Assembly: GCF_014649775.1 (NCBI RefSeq)
Contig: NZ_BMTR01000008.1
Location: forward strand, 186,001-250,000
Direction: 5' to 3'
Origin: Streptomyces longisporoflavus
GTDB taxonomy: Bacteria; Actinomycetota; Actinomycetes; Streptomycetales; Streptomycetaceae
DNA: 64,000 nt
In this document: piece after piece, positions 40,360 to 49,433 of the stretch
How positions within the stretch are numbered: position 1 is the stretch's first letter
How the letters are laid out: the number at the start of each line of letters is the position of its first letter
Position numbers and translations under genes: made by a program
Notes under the pieces: generated by a model
What the model was told of the DNA's origin: nothing
Seen by the model: only the letters and a program-made list of their open reading frames with translations
Database searches by the model: none

Positions 40360-41649
40360 TCAGGCGCGTCCCGCCGCCTTCTGGCTCCTGCGGGAGACGG
40401 AGTCGAGGACCACCGCGGCGAGGAGCACGGCGCCGGTGATCATCGACTGCACGGCCTTGCTGGAGCTGCCCGACATGTACAGGCCCGTCATGATCGACTG
40501 GATGACCAGGATGCCGAGCAGCGCCGACCAGGGGGTGCCCCGGCCGCCGAAGAGGCTGGTGCCGCCGATGACCGCCGCGGCGATCGCCAGCATCAGCGTG
40601 TCGCCGCCGCCCAGGTTCGAGTCGGCGACGCCGGACTGGGAGGCGATGAACAGGCCGCCGAGCCCGCCGAGGAAGCCGGAGACCGTGAACACGGAGATCC
40701 GGATCCAGACGACGTTGATGCCGGCCCTGCGGGCCGCCTCGACGCCACCGCCGACGGCGAAGACCTGGCGGCCGTAGTTGGTGCGGCGCAGCACGAAGCT
40801 GGCCAGGACCACGACACCGACGAAGACGGTCAGACCGAGCGGAAGACCGTCCTCCTGGTTCAGGACGAAGGCGACGACGTAGGCCAGGACGGCGACGACA
40901 CCGGTCCGCAGGGCCAGCTCGCTGACCGGGCGGTGCGGCAGGTCCGCCGCCTTGCGGCGCACACGCTGGCTCCACTGGGAGTAGGCGTAGGCGGCGACCG
41001 CGAAGGTCGCGAGGCCGTAGGCGGCCGCGACGTCGCTGAAGTAGTAGTTGTTCAGGTTGTAGATGATGCCGTCGGAGATGTTGTTCAGGCTCAGCGTGTT
41101 GCCGAGCACGTACAGCTGAAGCCCGCTCCAGCCGAGGAAGCCCGCGAGCGTCACGACGAAGGCCGGAACGCCGATCTTGGCGAAGAAGAAGCCGTGCAGG
41201 GCACCGATCGCGCCGGCGGCGGCCAGGCCGATGAGGACGGCGAGCAGCTCGTTCACGTCCTGCTTGATCGCGAGGACCGAGCTGATCGCGGCGGTGAGAC
41301 CGGCGACGGAGCCGACCGACAGGTCGATCTCGCCGAGCAGCAGGACGAAGACGATGCCGGTGGCGATGAGGCCGGGGCCGACGATGTACTGCGCGATGTT
41401 GCTGAGGTTGGACGGGTCGAGGAAGCGGCCCGTGGTGATCTCGAAGATCGCCCAGATCACGATGAGACCGGTGACGACCGGGATGGAGCCGAGCTCACCG
41501 CCCTTGATCTTCCGCTTGAACTCGGTGAGGTAACCGGCGAAACCCTGCTCGCGGACGAGCAGGCGCGGGTCGACGGCGGGGATCGCGGCCGCGGCCGGGG
41601 CCTCGGCGTCCACCTTGTCCTGTGGTGGGGTGTTCACGGTCTCACTCAC
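40360..41649 (-). CDS. xylH: Xylose-type ABC transporter permease
   Basis: A 429-residue permease with about 10 helices of the XylH/RbsC class. GEIDLSVGSVAGLTAAISSV and GGVEAARRAGINVVWIRISV are the family signatures, and the central 70 residues carry the cytoplasmic insertion seen in XylH rather than RbsC. It forms the channel with the XylG ATPase; its ATG overlaps the xylG stop (ATGA). The gene order xylF-xylG-xylH next to the ROK gene matches the S. coelicolor xylose operon as I remember it, so xylose is the favoured substrate. Confidence 0.85.
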   Translation of the reverse strand: MSETVNTPPQDKVDAEAPAAAAIPAVDPRLLVREQGFAGYLTEFKRKIKGGELGSIPVVTGLIVIWAIFEITTGRFLDPSNLSNIAQYIVGPGLIATGIVFVLLLGEIDLSVGSVAGLTAAISSVLAIKQDVNELLAVLIGLAAAGAIGALHGFFFAKIGVPAFVVTLAGFLGWSGLQLYVLGNTLSLNNISDGIIYNLNNYYFSDVAAAYGLATFAVAAYAYSQWSQRVRRKAADLPHRPVSELALRTGVVAVLAYVVAFVLNQEDGLPLGLTVFVGVVVLASFVLRRTNYGRQVFAVGGGVEAARRAGINVVWIRISVFTVSGFLGGLGGLFIASQSGVADSNLGGGDTLMLAIAAAVIGGTSLFGGRGTPWSALLGILVIQSIMTGLYMSGSSSKAVQSMITGAVLLAAVVLDSVSRRSQKAAGRA

Positions 41650-42425
41650 TTCGCGACCTCCGCGTTGCGCGCCTTGCGCCGGGTCACGGCGTTCTCCGTG
41701 GCCCCGGTGATCGCGGCGATGATCTCTTCGTTGCTGGTGTCCTTGACCTTGAAGACACCGTTGTTGCGACCGAGGCGCAGGACGGCCACCTCGTCGGCGA
41801 CGGCCTTGACGTCGGCCATGTTGTGGCTGATGAGGAGCACCGCGTGGCCGCGCTCCCGCAGCCGCTCCACGAGGTCGAGGACCTGTGCGGTCTGCTCGAC
41901 GCCGAGCGCCGCGGTGGGCTCGTCGAGGATCACCAGCTTGGGGTCGCCGACCAGGGCACGGGCGATCGCGACGACCTGGCGCTGACCGCCGGAGAGCGAG
42001 GCGATCGGGATGCGCACGCTCGGGATGCGGATGGAGAGGGTGTCAAGGAGCTCCTTGGCACGCTTCTCCATCGCCACCTCGTCGAGGACCTTGGCGCGGC
42101 CGAGCTCGCGGCCGAGGAACAGGTTGGCGACGACGTCCAGGTTGTCGCAGAGCGCGAGGTCCTGGTAGACGGTGGCGACGCCCAGGCCCTGGGCGTCGTG
42201 CGGGCGCGAGATGGAGACGGGGTTGCCGTCCCACTCGATGGTGCCCTCGTCGATGGGGTGGACCCCCGCGATCGTCTTGACCAGGGTCGACTTACCGGCA
42301 CCGTTGTCGCCGACCAGGGCGACCACTTGACCGGCGTGTACTTCCAGTTCGACATCGGTGAGCGCCTGAACGGCACCGAAGCGCTTGGAGACGCCGCGCA
42401 ACGCCAGCACGGGCGGAGCGGACAT
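41646..42425 (-). CDS. xylG: Xylose-type ABC transporter ATP-binding protein (single NBD)
   Basis: A 259-residue ABC ATPase with one nucleotide-binding domain: Walker A VGDNGAGKSTLVKT near 37, Q-loop TVYQDLALCDNL, signature SLSGGQRQVVAIARAL near 145 and Walker B LVILDEPTAALGVEQT. Ribose/xylose ATPases usually have two such domains; this short form (FrcA-like) works as a homodimer. The start is the ATG with GGAG 9 nt upstream; a second ATG 9 bp earlier is less well placed. Overlaps xylH. Confidence 0.87.
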   Translation of the reverse strand: MSAPPVLALRGVSKRFGAVQALTDVELEVHAGQVVALVGDNGAGKSTLVKTIAGVHPIDEGTIEWDGNPVSISRPHDAQGLGVATVYQDLALCDNLDVVANLFLGRELGRAKVLDEVAMEKRAKELLDTLSIRIPSVRIPIASLSGGQRQVVAIARALVGDPKLVILDEPTAALGVEQTAQVLDLVERLRERGHAVLLISHNMADVKAVADEVAVLRLGRNNGVFKVKDTSNEEIIAAITGATENAVTRRKARNAEVAK

Positions 42426-42535
42426 GTGAACCATCTCCTTCGTCCGCCGAGGGGTGCGGCGGAGGCCGTACGGACATGGCGTACGGCGGGATGTGATGTG
42501 TGGGCTAAGGGGGGTGAGGCAGAAGGGCGAGCAGA

Positions 42536-42595
42536 CGTACGGCGTCCTGGCCCCCGACAGCGGGGCAAGCGTGAAGGGGACAAAGACGCCGTACG
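42536..42595 (-). terminator. Intra-operon stem-loop between xylF and xylG
   Basis: Perfect 11-bp arms (CGTACGGCGTC/GACGCCGTACG) enclose an inner CCCC-GACAG-CGGGG hairpin, 24 bp past the xylF stop. In binding-protein operons such structures usually protect the first gene's mRNA or partly terminate, so XylF is made in excess over the membrane parts. Confidence 0.6.
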
Positions 42596-42618
42596 AGTCC
42601 GTTGCCGGCAGTGCGCGG

Positions 42619-43704
42619 CTACTTGATGCCGGCGTCCGCGCAGGCCTTGGCGAAGTCCGGGGTGCAGATCTCGCTCGTCTTGTAGAGCTTGTCCTTGACC
42701 ACGGTGTCCTTGATGTCGTCCTTGGTGACGACGAATGCCTGGACGAGCGCCGACGGGATGCCCTTGTTGCTGGGGCTGTCGAGCTTGGCCGTGACCAGCG
42801 AGTCGATCTTCTCGCCGTTGAGGAGCTTGACCGCGACCTCGGCGGTCTTCTCCGCCTCGGGCTTGTACGGCTTGTAGATGGTGAAGGCCTGCGTGCCCTT
42901 CAGGATGCGCTGGATGCCCGCCAGTTCGGCGTCCTGGCCGCCGACCGGGATCCCCTTGACCTTCGCCGACTCCAGGGCCGCGACGATGCCGCCCGCCATG
43001 CCGTCGTTGGCCGAGTAGACGGCGTCGAAGCCGCCCTTGCCGAGGGAGGTGATGGCGGTGCCCATCTTCTCGCCGGCGATCTTCGGGTCCCACTCACCCG
43101 TCTGCTCGTAGACGATCTTCTTGACCTTGCCGTCGAGGACCGAGTGCGCGCCCTTCTTGAAGAGGGCGGCGTTCGGGTCGGACTCCTTGCCGTTGATCAT
43201 GACGACATCGGAGTCCTTGGCCTTGTCGCCCAGGGCCTTGATGATGCCCTCGCCCTGGAGCTTGCCGATCTTCTCGTTGTCGAAGGAGACATACGCGGAG
43301 ACCGGGCCCTCGGCGAGACGGTCGTACGCCACGACCTTGATGTCCTTCTTCTCCGCCTCCTGCACCCACGCCTTGGTGGCACCGGAGTCGACCGCGTCGA
43401 GAATGATGACCTTGACGCCGGAGTCGACGAGGTCGTCGAACTGCTGCTTCTGGGTCGAGACGTTCTCGGACGCGTTCTTGTAGTTGATCTCGCAGTCGGA
43501 GCAGAGCTCCTTGACCTTCGCCTTGATCAGCGGGTAGTCGAAGGACTCGTAACGCGTGGTCTTGCTCTCGGGCAGCAACAGACCGATGGTCTTGTTGTCC
43601 GAGTCTCCCTTGTCACCGCCACCGGCCTCGCCGCAAGCGGCAAGGGAAACGGCCATCGCGGTAGCGGTCATGGCTATCGCGGCACGACGCAGATGGGTGT
43701 TCAC
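42619..43704 (-). CDS. xylF: Xylose-type sugar-binding lipoprotein
   Basis: A 361-residue periplasmic-binding-type lipoprotein. The signal ends AVSLAACGEAGG (lipid Cys near 24). The type I sugar-binding fold follows: TIGLLLPESKTTRYESFDYP, VKVIILDAVDSGATKAWVQE and FDAVYSANDGMAGGIVAALE near 215, with the closing GQDAELAGIQRILKGTQAFT. It captures xylose or a related pentose for XylGH. First gene of the operon; a ROK operator candidate lies 75-95 bp upstream. Confidence 0.85.
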   Translation of the reverse strand: MNTHLRRAAIAMTATAMAVSLAACGEAGGGDKGDSDNKTIGLLLPESKTTRYESFDYPLIKAKVKELCSDCEINYKNASENVSTQKQQFDDLVDSGVKVIILDAVDSGATKAWVQEAEKKDIKVVAYDRLAEGPVSAYVSFDNEKIGKLQGEGIIKALGDKAKDSDVVMINGKESDPNAALFKKGAHSVLDGKVKKIVYEQTGEWDPKIAGEKMGTAITSLGKGGFDAVYSANDGMAGGIVAALESAKVKGIPVGGQDAELAGIQRILKGTQAFTIYKPYKPEAEKTAEVAVKLLNGEKIDSLVTAKLDSPSNKGIPSALVQAFVVTKDDIKDTVVKDKLYKTSEICTPDFAKACADAGIK

Positions 43705-43778
43705 TTATTCAACCTCCCTGACGTGGCCGCGTCGTTGCGGCCGAGGTGGCTCGAAGTCAACTCGGCCGCCACACCAGC

Positions 43779-43799
43779 GTCAAGGAGTAAATCCTTAAC
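43779..43799. promoter_or_regulatory. Candidate ROK operator before xylF
   Basis: Inverted repeat GTCAAGGA-N5-TCCTTAAC with one mismatch, about 75 bp upstream of xylF. It shares its half-site with the palindrome upstream of the ROK gene. Confidence 0.5.
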
Positions 43800-43825
43800 G
43801 AGATGACAACGGTGCCATGCGTTAT

Positions 43826-45025
43826 CTAAGTGAAGGCAGGTGCGGTCGTCGGCAGCGAGCCGTCCAAAAGGGTCGAATCGCCCATTTCGCTGAGTGCGAG
43901 AGCCAGCGCTCCCAGAACCTCCGCACGGCCCCCCAGGGCGCCGGGAAGGACCGAAAGCTGGCGCGCCGCGCTGGGAATGGCGTAGCGCCCCACGGACTCC
44001 CTTATGGGCCCCAGGACCAGCTCTCCGGCCTCCGCCAGGTCGCCGCCGAGCACGACCCTGCTCGGGTTCAGGAGGTTGCAGAGGTTGGCCACGCCGCTGC
44101 CGATGTGCCGGCCGACGTCGGCGATCACCCTGCGGCAGCCCGGGTCGCCTTCGCGCGCGAGGGAGACCACGCGCTCCATGGTCAGCTCGGTGCCGTGGCT
44201 GGACTGGAGCAGCGGAAGGACGTAGCGGGCCGCGGTGAAGGTCTCCAGGCAGCCCCGGTTGCCGCAGCGGCAGACCGGGCCCGACTCGTCCAGGGTGATG
44301 TGCCCGATCTCGCCCGCGGTGCCGCCGGGGCCGCGGTAGATCCGCCCGCTGATCACGAGCCCGGCGCCGACACCGCTCGCGACCTTGATGTACGCGAGGT
44401 CCTTGACCCCCCGGCCGCTCCCCCAGACCAGCTCGCCGAGCGCGCCGAGGTTGGCGTCGTTGTCGACGTGCACGGGGACGCCGAGGCGGTCCTTGAGCTC
44501 CTCCGCCGGCTTGGTGCCGGTCCAGCCGGGCAGGATCGAGGTCGAGCCGAGCGTGCCGGACTCCACGTCGATGGGGCCCGGCACACCGAGGCCGATCCCC
44601 GCGATCTTCGCGCGGTCCACGCCCGTCACCGCGATCAGCCTGCTGACCAGCTGCTCGGCCCGGTCGAAGCCCTGCGCGGCGGACGCGTCCACGTCCAGCG
44701 GCTCGGACTCCTCGGCGAGCACCTGATGGGCGAGGTTGCCCACGGCCACGCGCAGGTGCGTATGGCCGAAGTCCACGCCGATGACGATGCCCGCGTCACC
44801 GCTGAGCGAGACGCTGCGGGCCCTGCGCCCGCCCGCCGAGGTGGGCGTGACCTCGACCGTTCCGCCGTCCTTGAGCTCCCGGACGATGTTGGAGACCGTG
44901 GCCGCGGACAGACCTGTCGTCCTGGCGATCTCCGCCTGAGTGAGCGACCCGGCGAGTCGCACGGCACGTACGACCCGCTCGAGATTGGCCCGGTGCAGCG
45001 ACGACTGCGACCCCGGAGTCTCCAT
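43826..45025 (-). CDS. rok7B7: ROK-family transcriptional regulator (Rok7B7-like)
   Basis: A 399-residue ROK repressor. The N-terminal winged helix (residues 12-70, LTQAEIARTTGLSAATVSNI) precedes a sugar-kinase-like domain: IVIGVDFGHTHLRVAVGNLA near 88, GIGLGVPGPIDVESGTL near 160, VHVDNDANLGALGEL near 200 and the zinc-binding CRCGNRGCLETF near 270. By position next to xylF it corresponds to Rok7B7 of S. coelicolor, which affects xylose use, carbon catabolite repression and antibiotic production (published work, from memory). The start METPGSQSS was chosen; a GTG 12 bp upstream (VAES) is also possible. Confidence 0.85.
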   Translation of the reverse strand: METPGSQSSLHRANLERVVRAVRLAGSLTQAEIARTTGLSAATVSNIVRELKDGGTVEVTPTSAGGRRARSVSLSGDAGIVIGVDFGHTHLRVAVGNLAHQVLAEESEPLDVDASAAQGFDRAEQLVSRLIAVTGVDRAKIAGIGLGVPGPIDVESGTLGSTSILPGWTGTKPAEELKDRLGVPVHVDNDANLGALGELVWGSGRGVKDLAYIKVASGVGAGLVISGRIYRGPGGTAGEIGHITLDESGPVCRCGNRGCLETFTAARYVLPLLQSSHGTELTMERVVSLAREGDPGCRRVIADVGRHIGSGVANLCNLLNPSRVVLGGDLAEAGELVLGPIRESVGRYAIPSAARQLSVLPGALGGRAEVLGALALALSEMGDSTLLDGSLPTTAPAFT

Positions 45026-45116
45026 TGACTCAGCCACCCTTTTCCGTATGACGTCACAGCGAGTTCGCTGCCCGTACAAGTTGTGAACTCCAAGCTCTGC
45101 TGAAGGGGTTAGCGCA

Positions 45117-45130
45117 GTCAAGTCCTTGAC
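45117..45130. promoter_or_regulatory. Candidate ROK autoregulatory site
   Basis: GTCAAG-TC-CTTGAC, perfect 6-bp arms, 92 bp before the ROK start. Its half-site matches the repeat before xylF. Confidence 0.45.
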
Positions 45131-45222
45131 GTAAATCGGCGCTCCCGAACAGCGGACAGGCCGGGTCCAAGCGGCGAGGATGCACCCCAAACCACCCGAA
45201 CCCGGCCTGAGGGGCCGATCCG

Positions 45223-46107
45223 TTACTTGACCGATCCCGCGGTGAGACCCGAGACGACATGCCGTTCGATGAAGGCGAAGAGCACGACGACCGGCACGAT
45301 CGCCACCACGGAGGCCGCGAAGAGGTAGTTCCACTCCACGGTGTAGGCGCCGATGAAATTGTTGATGCCCACGGTCAGCGGCTGTTTGTCCGGCTCGGTG
45401 GTGAGCGTGAGGCCCATCACGAACTCGTTCCACGAGGTGATGAAGGTGAAGATCACCGCGGTGACCACGCCGGGCAGCGCGAGCGGCAGCGTCACCTTCA
45501 CCATGGCGCCGAAGCGGCTCGTGCCGTCCACCATGGCGGCCTCCTCCAGCTCCGGCGGGATCGAACCGATGTAGGCGGTCAGGATCCATACGGCGAACGC
45601 GAGGTTGAACGCCGCGTTGGTGATGATCAGCGTCCAGACCGAGTTGAGCATGTCCAGCTGGTGGAACTCGCGGTAGAGACCGACGAGCAGGGCCGTGGGC
45701 TGGAACATCTGGGTGACCAGGACGAGCAGCAGGAAGATCTTGCGTCCGCGATAGCGCATGCGCGCCGTGTAGTACGCGGCGGGCAGCGAGACCAGGAGCA
45801 CCAGGAGCGTGGCGCCGCCCGCGACGAGCAGGGTCACCTGGAGGTTCTGGCCGAGCTCCGACTCCTTCCAGACCTCGATGAAGTTCGACCACTCCAGGTC
45901 CGTCGGCAGATACGTCCGGTCCCGCAGCTCGCTCTTGGGCCGCAGCGCGGTGATCACCATCTCCAGGTACGGAGCCAGGAAGATCGCCGCGAGCGCCCAG
46001 GCGACCACCGTGATGACCAGGGTGCGCGGCCGGAACGCGCGCTTGGGCTTGAGCTGGGGCGCGGAACCCTTCGGGGACCCCGCGCGGGGTGCCGTCGCGG
46101 TGGCCAT
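45223..46107 (-). CDS. Carbohydrate ABC transporter permease (MalG/DasC-type)
   Basis: A 294-residue permease with six helices. The EAA loop ELEEAAMVDGTSRFGAMVKV near residue 190 contacts the ATPase, and the C-terminus ERHVVSGLTAGSVK is the typical end of CUT1 MalG-type permeases. The ATG overlaps the preceding stop by one base (TGATG), so it is translated with its partner. As in most Streptomyces CUT1 systems no ATPase is encoded nearby; the shared MsiK-type ATPase would be used (established for several such systems). Confidence 0.88.
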   Translation of the reverse strand: MATATAPRAGSPKGSAPQLKPKRAFRPRTLVITVVAWALAAIFLAPYLEMVITALRPKSELRDRTYLPTDLEWSNFIEVWKESELGQNLQVTLLVAGGATLLVLLVSLPAAYYTARMRYRGRKIFLLLVLVTQMFQPTALLVGLYREFHQLDMLNSVWTLIITNAAFNLAFAVWILTAYIGSIPPELEEAAMVDGTSRFGAMVKVTLPLALPGVVTAVIFTFITSWNEFVMGLTLTTEPDKQPLTVGINNFIGAYTVEWNYLFAASVVAIVPVVVLFAFIERHVVSGLTAGSVK

Positions 46108-47054
46108 CAGTCCTCCTCGTTCCACCGGCTGACCTTCAGGAAGATCAGCACGAGCACGACGACCATCGCGAAGTTGACCACGGACATGGCGGCGGATTCG
46201 CCGATGTCGGTCTCCTTCAGCTTGTACATGAACACCATGGTCGTGGAGGTGTCATAGCCGGGTCCGCCCTGCGTCATGGCCCAGATGATCGGGAAGGAGT
46301 TGAAGACGTTGATGAGGTTGATGACCACACCGATGAGGAACGCGGGCCGCAGCATCGGCAGCGTGATGTGCCGGTACGTCTGCCAGGAGCTCGCCCCGTC
46401 GATCCGCGAGGCCTCGTAGACCTCGTGCGGGATCGTCTGAAGACCGGCGAGCAGCGTGTACGTGGTGAAGGGCAGCGACACGAAGATCGCGACGGCCATC
46501 ATCCACGGCCAGGCCGTCTCCGGTTTGCCGAGCCAGTCCTTGGAGTTGTCGATGAGGCCGAGGTCAAGCATCAGCGTGTTCAGCACGCCCGCGGTCTGGT
46601 TGAGCATCCACTTGAAGCCGATGGCGGTCATCAGGACGGACGCCGCCCAGGGCGCGATGAGCGCCCAGCGGGTGAGGGTGCGGCCGGGGAACTTCTGGTT
46701 GAACAGCTGGGCGAGGGCCAGCGAGAGCAGCATCGTCACGGTCACGACGACGACGGTCCAGATGACCGTCCAGAGCAGGACCGCCCCGAAGTCGGTCTCC
46801 TCGAAGAGCTTCTTGTACTTGTCGGTCCCCGCGCTGCCGCGCACGATTCCGGCGATGGAGATGTTGAGGAACGAGGTGCGGATCAGCTCGACGACCGGCC
46901 AGATGACCACGGCGAGGATCAGCAGGATGACGGGCGCTATCCAGGGCAGCGGGCCGAGCCGGGCGATACCGCTGCGGCGGCTCACGGGCCTGGGTGCGCG
47001 CCCGCTCCGTCCCCGGCCGGTGTCGGCCGGGGGCGGAGGGGCCTTGAGTGACAC
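46107..47054 (-). CDS. Carbohydrate ABC transporter permease (MalF/DasB-type)
   Basis: A 315-residue permease with six helices after a Pro/Arg-rich cytoplasmic start. The EAA loop EVYEASRIDGASSWQTYRHI is near 218 and PIIWAMTQGGPGYDTSTTM near 260, both usual for MalF-type CUT1 subunits. The GTG start has a reasonable distance (50 bp) from the binding-protein gene upstream. Forms the channel with the downstream permease. Confidence 0.88.
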   Translation of the reverse strand: MSLKAPPPPADTGRGRSGRAPRPVSRRSGIARLGPLPWIAPVILLILAVVIWPVVELIRTSFLNISIAGIVRGSAGTDKYKKLFEETDFGAVLLWTVIWTVVVVTVTMLLSLALAQLFNQKFPGRTLTRWALIAPWAASVLMTAIGFKWMLNQTAGVLNTLMLDLGLIDNSKDWLGKPETAWPWMMAVAIFVSLPFTTYTLLAGLQTIPHEVYEASRIDGASSWQTYRHITLPMLRPAFLIGVVINLINVFNSFPIIWAMTQGGPGYDTSTTMVFMYKLKETDIGESAAMSVVNFAMVVVLVLIFLKVSRWNEED

Positions 47055-47104
47055 AAGGGCTCCTAGCGAACGGGACTACGGGACGAAGTGCGTCTGCCTG
47101 CGGG

Positions 47105-48367
47105 CTACTTGTTCTCCGCGGCCGCCGATTCCGCCTTCTTCTGCAGGTCGCCGAGGACCGCCTTGGGGTCGTCGCTCACGGCCTTGCCGCCGGTCTTCTT
47201 CATCTCGGCGGAGATGACGTCCCAGGAGGTGTCGCCGAGCGGGTAGAACTTGGCGTTCGGCAGGACCTCGAAGAACGGCTCCAGGTCCTTGTGCTTGCCG
47301 TTGGTCTGCATCTCCTTGAGCGCGTCCTGGGTGACGGGCATCAGGTTGTACATCTCGTCGAACTGCAGCATCTTCTCGGAGTACGTGAAGTCCAGGAACT
47401 TCTTCACGCCTTCCTTCTCCGCGCCGCCGTCCTTGAACGCCATCATCCAGTCGGCGACACCGAGCGTGGAGTCCAGCGGGCCGGTCTTGCCGGGGATCGG
47501 CGCGACGCCGTAGTCGACCTTGCCGTCCTTGGCCATCTGGATGAGGCTCGGGTGGCCGTTGAGCATGCCGACCTTGCCGGCCGCGAAGTCCGCGAATGCC
47601 GTCTTGCGGTCGGTGGAGGCCGGGTTGGTGTACGTGAGTCCGGGCTTGACCAGGTTCTTCTGCAGCCAGTCGAAGGTCTCGACGTTCTGCGCGCTGTCGA
47701 GCGTGTACTTGCCGCTCGCGTCGGTGTAGCCGCCGCCGTTGCCGAGCTCCCACATCATCGTCTCGCCCTGGGTCTCCTCGGGGCCGAGGGGGAGGGCGTA
47801 CGGGGTCTCGGCGGCCTTGGAGGACTTGATCTTCTTGGCGGCCGCGGCGACCTCGTCCCAGGTCTTGGGCGGCGTCTTCACGCCCGCCTTCTCCAGGACG
47901 GCCTTGTTGTAGAACATCACGCGGCTGGAGGAGACCCACGGGATGCCGTACTGCGTGCCGTCGACCTCGCCGGCCTTCGCGAAGCTCGGGATGAGGTTCT
48001 CCCGCGTCTTGGGCGAGAGGACCTCGTCGGCCTTGTAGAGCAGGTCGTCCGCGACCTTGTCGGCGTAGCCGCCGGTCTGAAGCAGGTCGGGCTGGTTGCC
48101 CGCCTGGATCATGTTCTTGACGGACTTGTCGATCTCGTTCCAGTTGATGACCTGGACGTCGACCTTGTAGCCCTTGTTCTCGGCCTCGAAGTCCTTCTTC
48201 ACGTCGGCCCAGTACTTCTTGGACGCGTTGGAGGCCTTGTCGCCGTAGTCGGCGGCGACGAGTTTGATGGTCTTGCCGTCGCCGCTGTCGCTGTCACCGC
48301 CGCACGCGGTAAGTCCCATGGCCATCGCGAGCGTTGCCGCACCGGTGGCGAGCACTCGGTTCCTCAT
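47105..48367 (-). CDS. CUT1 sugar-binding lipoprotein
   Basis: A 420-residue lipoprotein with lipobox AMGLTACGGD (Cys near 22). The type II sugar-binding fold shows VINWNEIDKSVKNMIQAGNQ PDLLQ, YGIPWVSSSRVMFYNKAVLE near 130 and TPPKTWDEVAAAAKKIK. It begins a three-gene operon with the two permeases that follow. A dre-like DasR site 99 bp upstream suggests an aminosugar or chitin-derived substrate, but the protein alone does not reveal the ligand. Confidence 0.87.
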   Translation of the reverse strand: MRNRVLATGAATLAMAMGLTACGGDSDSGDGKTIKLVAADYGDKASNASKKYWADVKKDFEAENKGYKVDVQVINWNEIDKSVKNMIQAGNQPDLLQTGGYADKVADDLLYKADEVLSPKTRENLIPSFAKAGEVDGTQYGIPWVSSSRVMFYNKAVLEKAGVKTPPKTWDEVAAAAKKIKSSKAAETPYALPLGPEETQGETMMWELGNGGGYTDASGKYTLDSAQNVETFDWLQKNLVKPGLTYTNPASTDRKTAFADFAAGKVGMLNGHPSLIQMAKDGKVDYGVAPIPGKTGPLDSTLGVADWMMAFKDGGAEKEGVKKFLDFTYSEKMLQFDEMYNLMPVTQDALKEMQTNGKHKDLEPFFEVLPNAKFYPLGDTSWDVISAEMKKTGGKAVSDDPKAVLGDLQKKAESAAAENK

Positions 48368-48465
48368 GTTGTTCAACCCTTCGACATCGGTGTCGACTTG
48401 AACGCGGGCAAAGGTCCCCCCGCGGCGCCGTGGCGCCGACATTACTCACGGCCCGAATTGCCGCA

Positions 48466-48481
48466 ACAGGCCTAGACCACT
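48466..48481. promoter_or_regulatory. dre-like DasR binding site
   Basis: ACAGGCCTAGACCACT matches the DasR consensus ACTGGTCTAGACCACT at 14 of 16 positions, upstream of the three-gene ABC operon. DasR is the GntR-family regulator of aminosugar uptake in Streptomyces. Confidence 0.65.
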
Positions 48482-48515
48482 TTCGTGGCCAAGCTGAAAT
48501 CACCTGCGGTCAGGG

Positions 48516-49412
48516 TCATTTGAGAGCACCCGCGGTGAGGCCCGCCTGCACCTGACGCTGGAACACCGCGTACACGACGAGCACCGGCAGCATCGCGATC
48601 GTCAGGCCCGCGAACAGCGCGCCCCAGTCCCCCCGGTAGCCCTGCGACACCGCGAGCGTGGCCAGGCCCTGGGGCAGCACGTAGCTCTTCTCCTCCTCGT
48701 TGTTGAGCAGCAGGGGAAGCAGGTACTGGTTCCACTGGCCGAGGAAGTTGAAGATGCCGATGCTGACCAGGCCCGGCTTGGCCATCGGCAGCATGATCTG
48801 GAAGAACGTGCGCGTGTGCGAGGCGCCGTCGACCATCGCCGCCTCCTGGACGCCGGTGGGCAGCGTGCGGAAGAAGGACGTCAGGAAGAAGGTGGTGAAG
48901 GGCAGCGAGTACGCGATGTACGCGATCATCAGACCCGGCCGGGTGTCCAGGAGCCCGAAGTTCTCCATCACCGCGAAGAGCGGCACGAGCGCGAGGATGA
49001 CCGGGAACATCATGCCGCCCGCGAAGAGCAGGAAGACGAACCGGTTGCCGGGGAAGGTGAAGCGGGCGATGACGTACGCGGCCATCGACCCGAGCAGCAT
49101 GGTGCCGGTCAGCGAACCCGCCAGGATGATCAGCGAGTTGATCGTGTACTGGCCGATGTTGGCCTCGGTCCACGCGTTGGTGAAGTTCTCCCAGTGGAAG
49201 GCGTCCGGCCAGCCCATCGGATCGCTGAGGATGTCGACCGAGGGCCGCAGCGCGGTGAGGGCGACCCAGATAAGGGGCCCGGCCGCGAGGATCACCCACA
49301 GGACGAGGAACGCGTGCGAGAACACGTTCAGCGTGGCGCCGCTCCTGGAACCCGGGTCGGGGCGGGGCGCGTCGGTGGACCCGGGGCGGGACGCGGTTTC
49401 GGAGATGGTCAT
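48516..49412 (-). CDS. ngcG: N-acetylglucosamine/chitobiose ABC permease NgcG
   Basis: A 298-residue six-helix MalG-type permease: GMMFPVILALVPLFAVMENF, EAA loop GVQEAAMVDGASHTRTFFQI near 185, and the C-terminus RQVQAGLTAGALK. It is the third gene of the ngcEFG operon, 21 bp after ngcF. The NGC system takes up N-acetylglucosamine and N,N'-diacetylchitobiose in Streptomyces. Confidence 0.82.
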   Translation of the reverse strand: MTISETASRPGSTDAPRPDPGSRSGATLNVFSHAFLVLWVILAAGPLIWVALTALRPSVDILSDPMGWPDAFHWENFTNAWTEANIGQYTINSLIILAGSLTGTMLLGSMAAYVIARFTFPGNRFVFLLFAGGMMFPVILALVPLFAVMENFGLLDTRPGLMIAYIAYSLPFTTFFLTSFFRTLPTGVQEAAMVDGASHTRTFFQIMLPMAKPGLVSIGIFNFLGQWNQYLLPLLLNNEEEKSYVLPQGLATLAVSQGYRGDWGALFAGLTIAMLPVLVVYAVFQRQVQAGLTAGALK

Positions 49413-49433
49413 GATGCAGTGCTCCCGCGGTCT

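Noticed and set aside
45026..45892. Upstream extension of the ROK gene reading frame
   Set aside because: Runs antiphase through a permease gene; the ROK family starts at the METPGSQSS or VAES codons.
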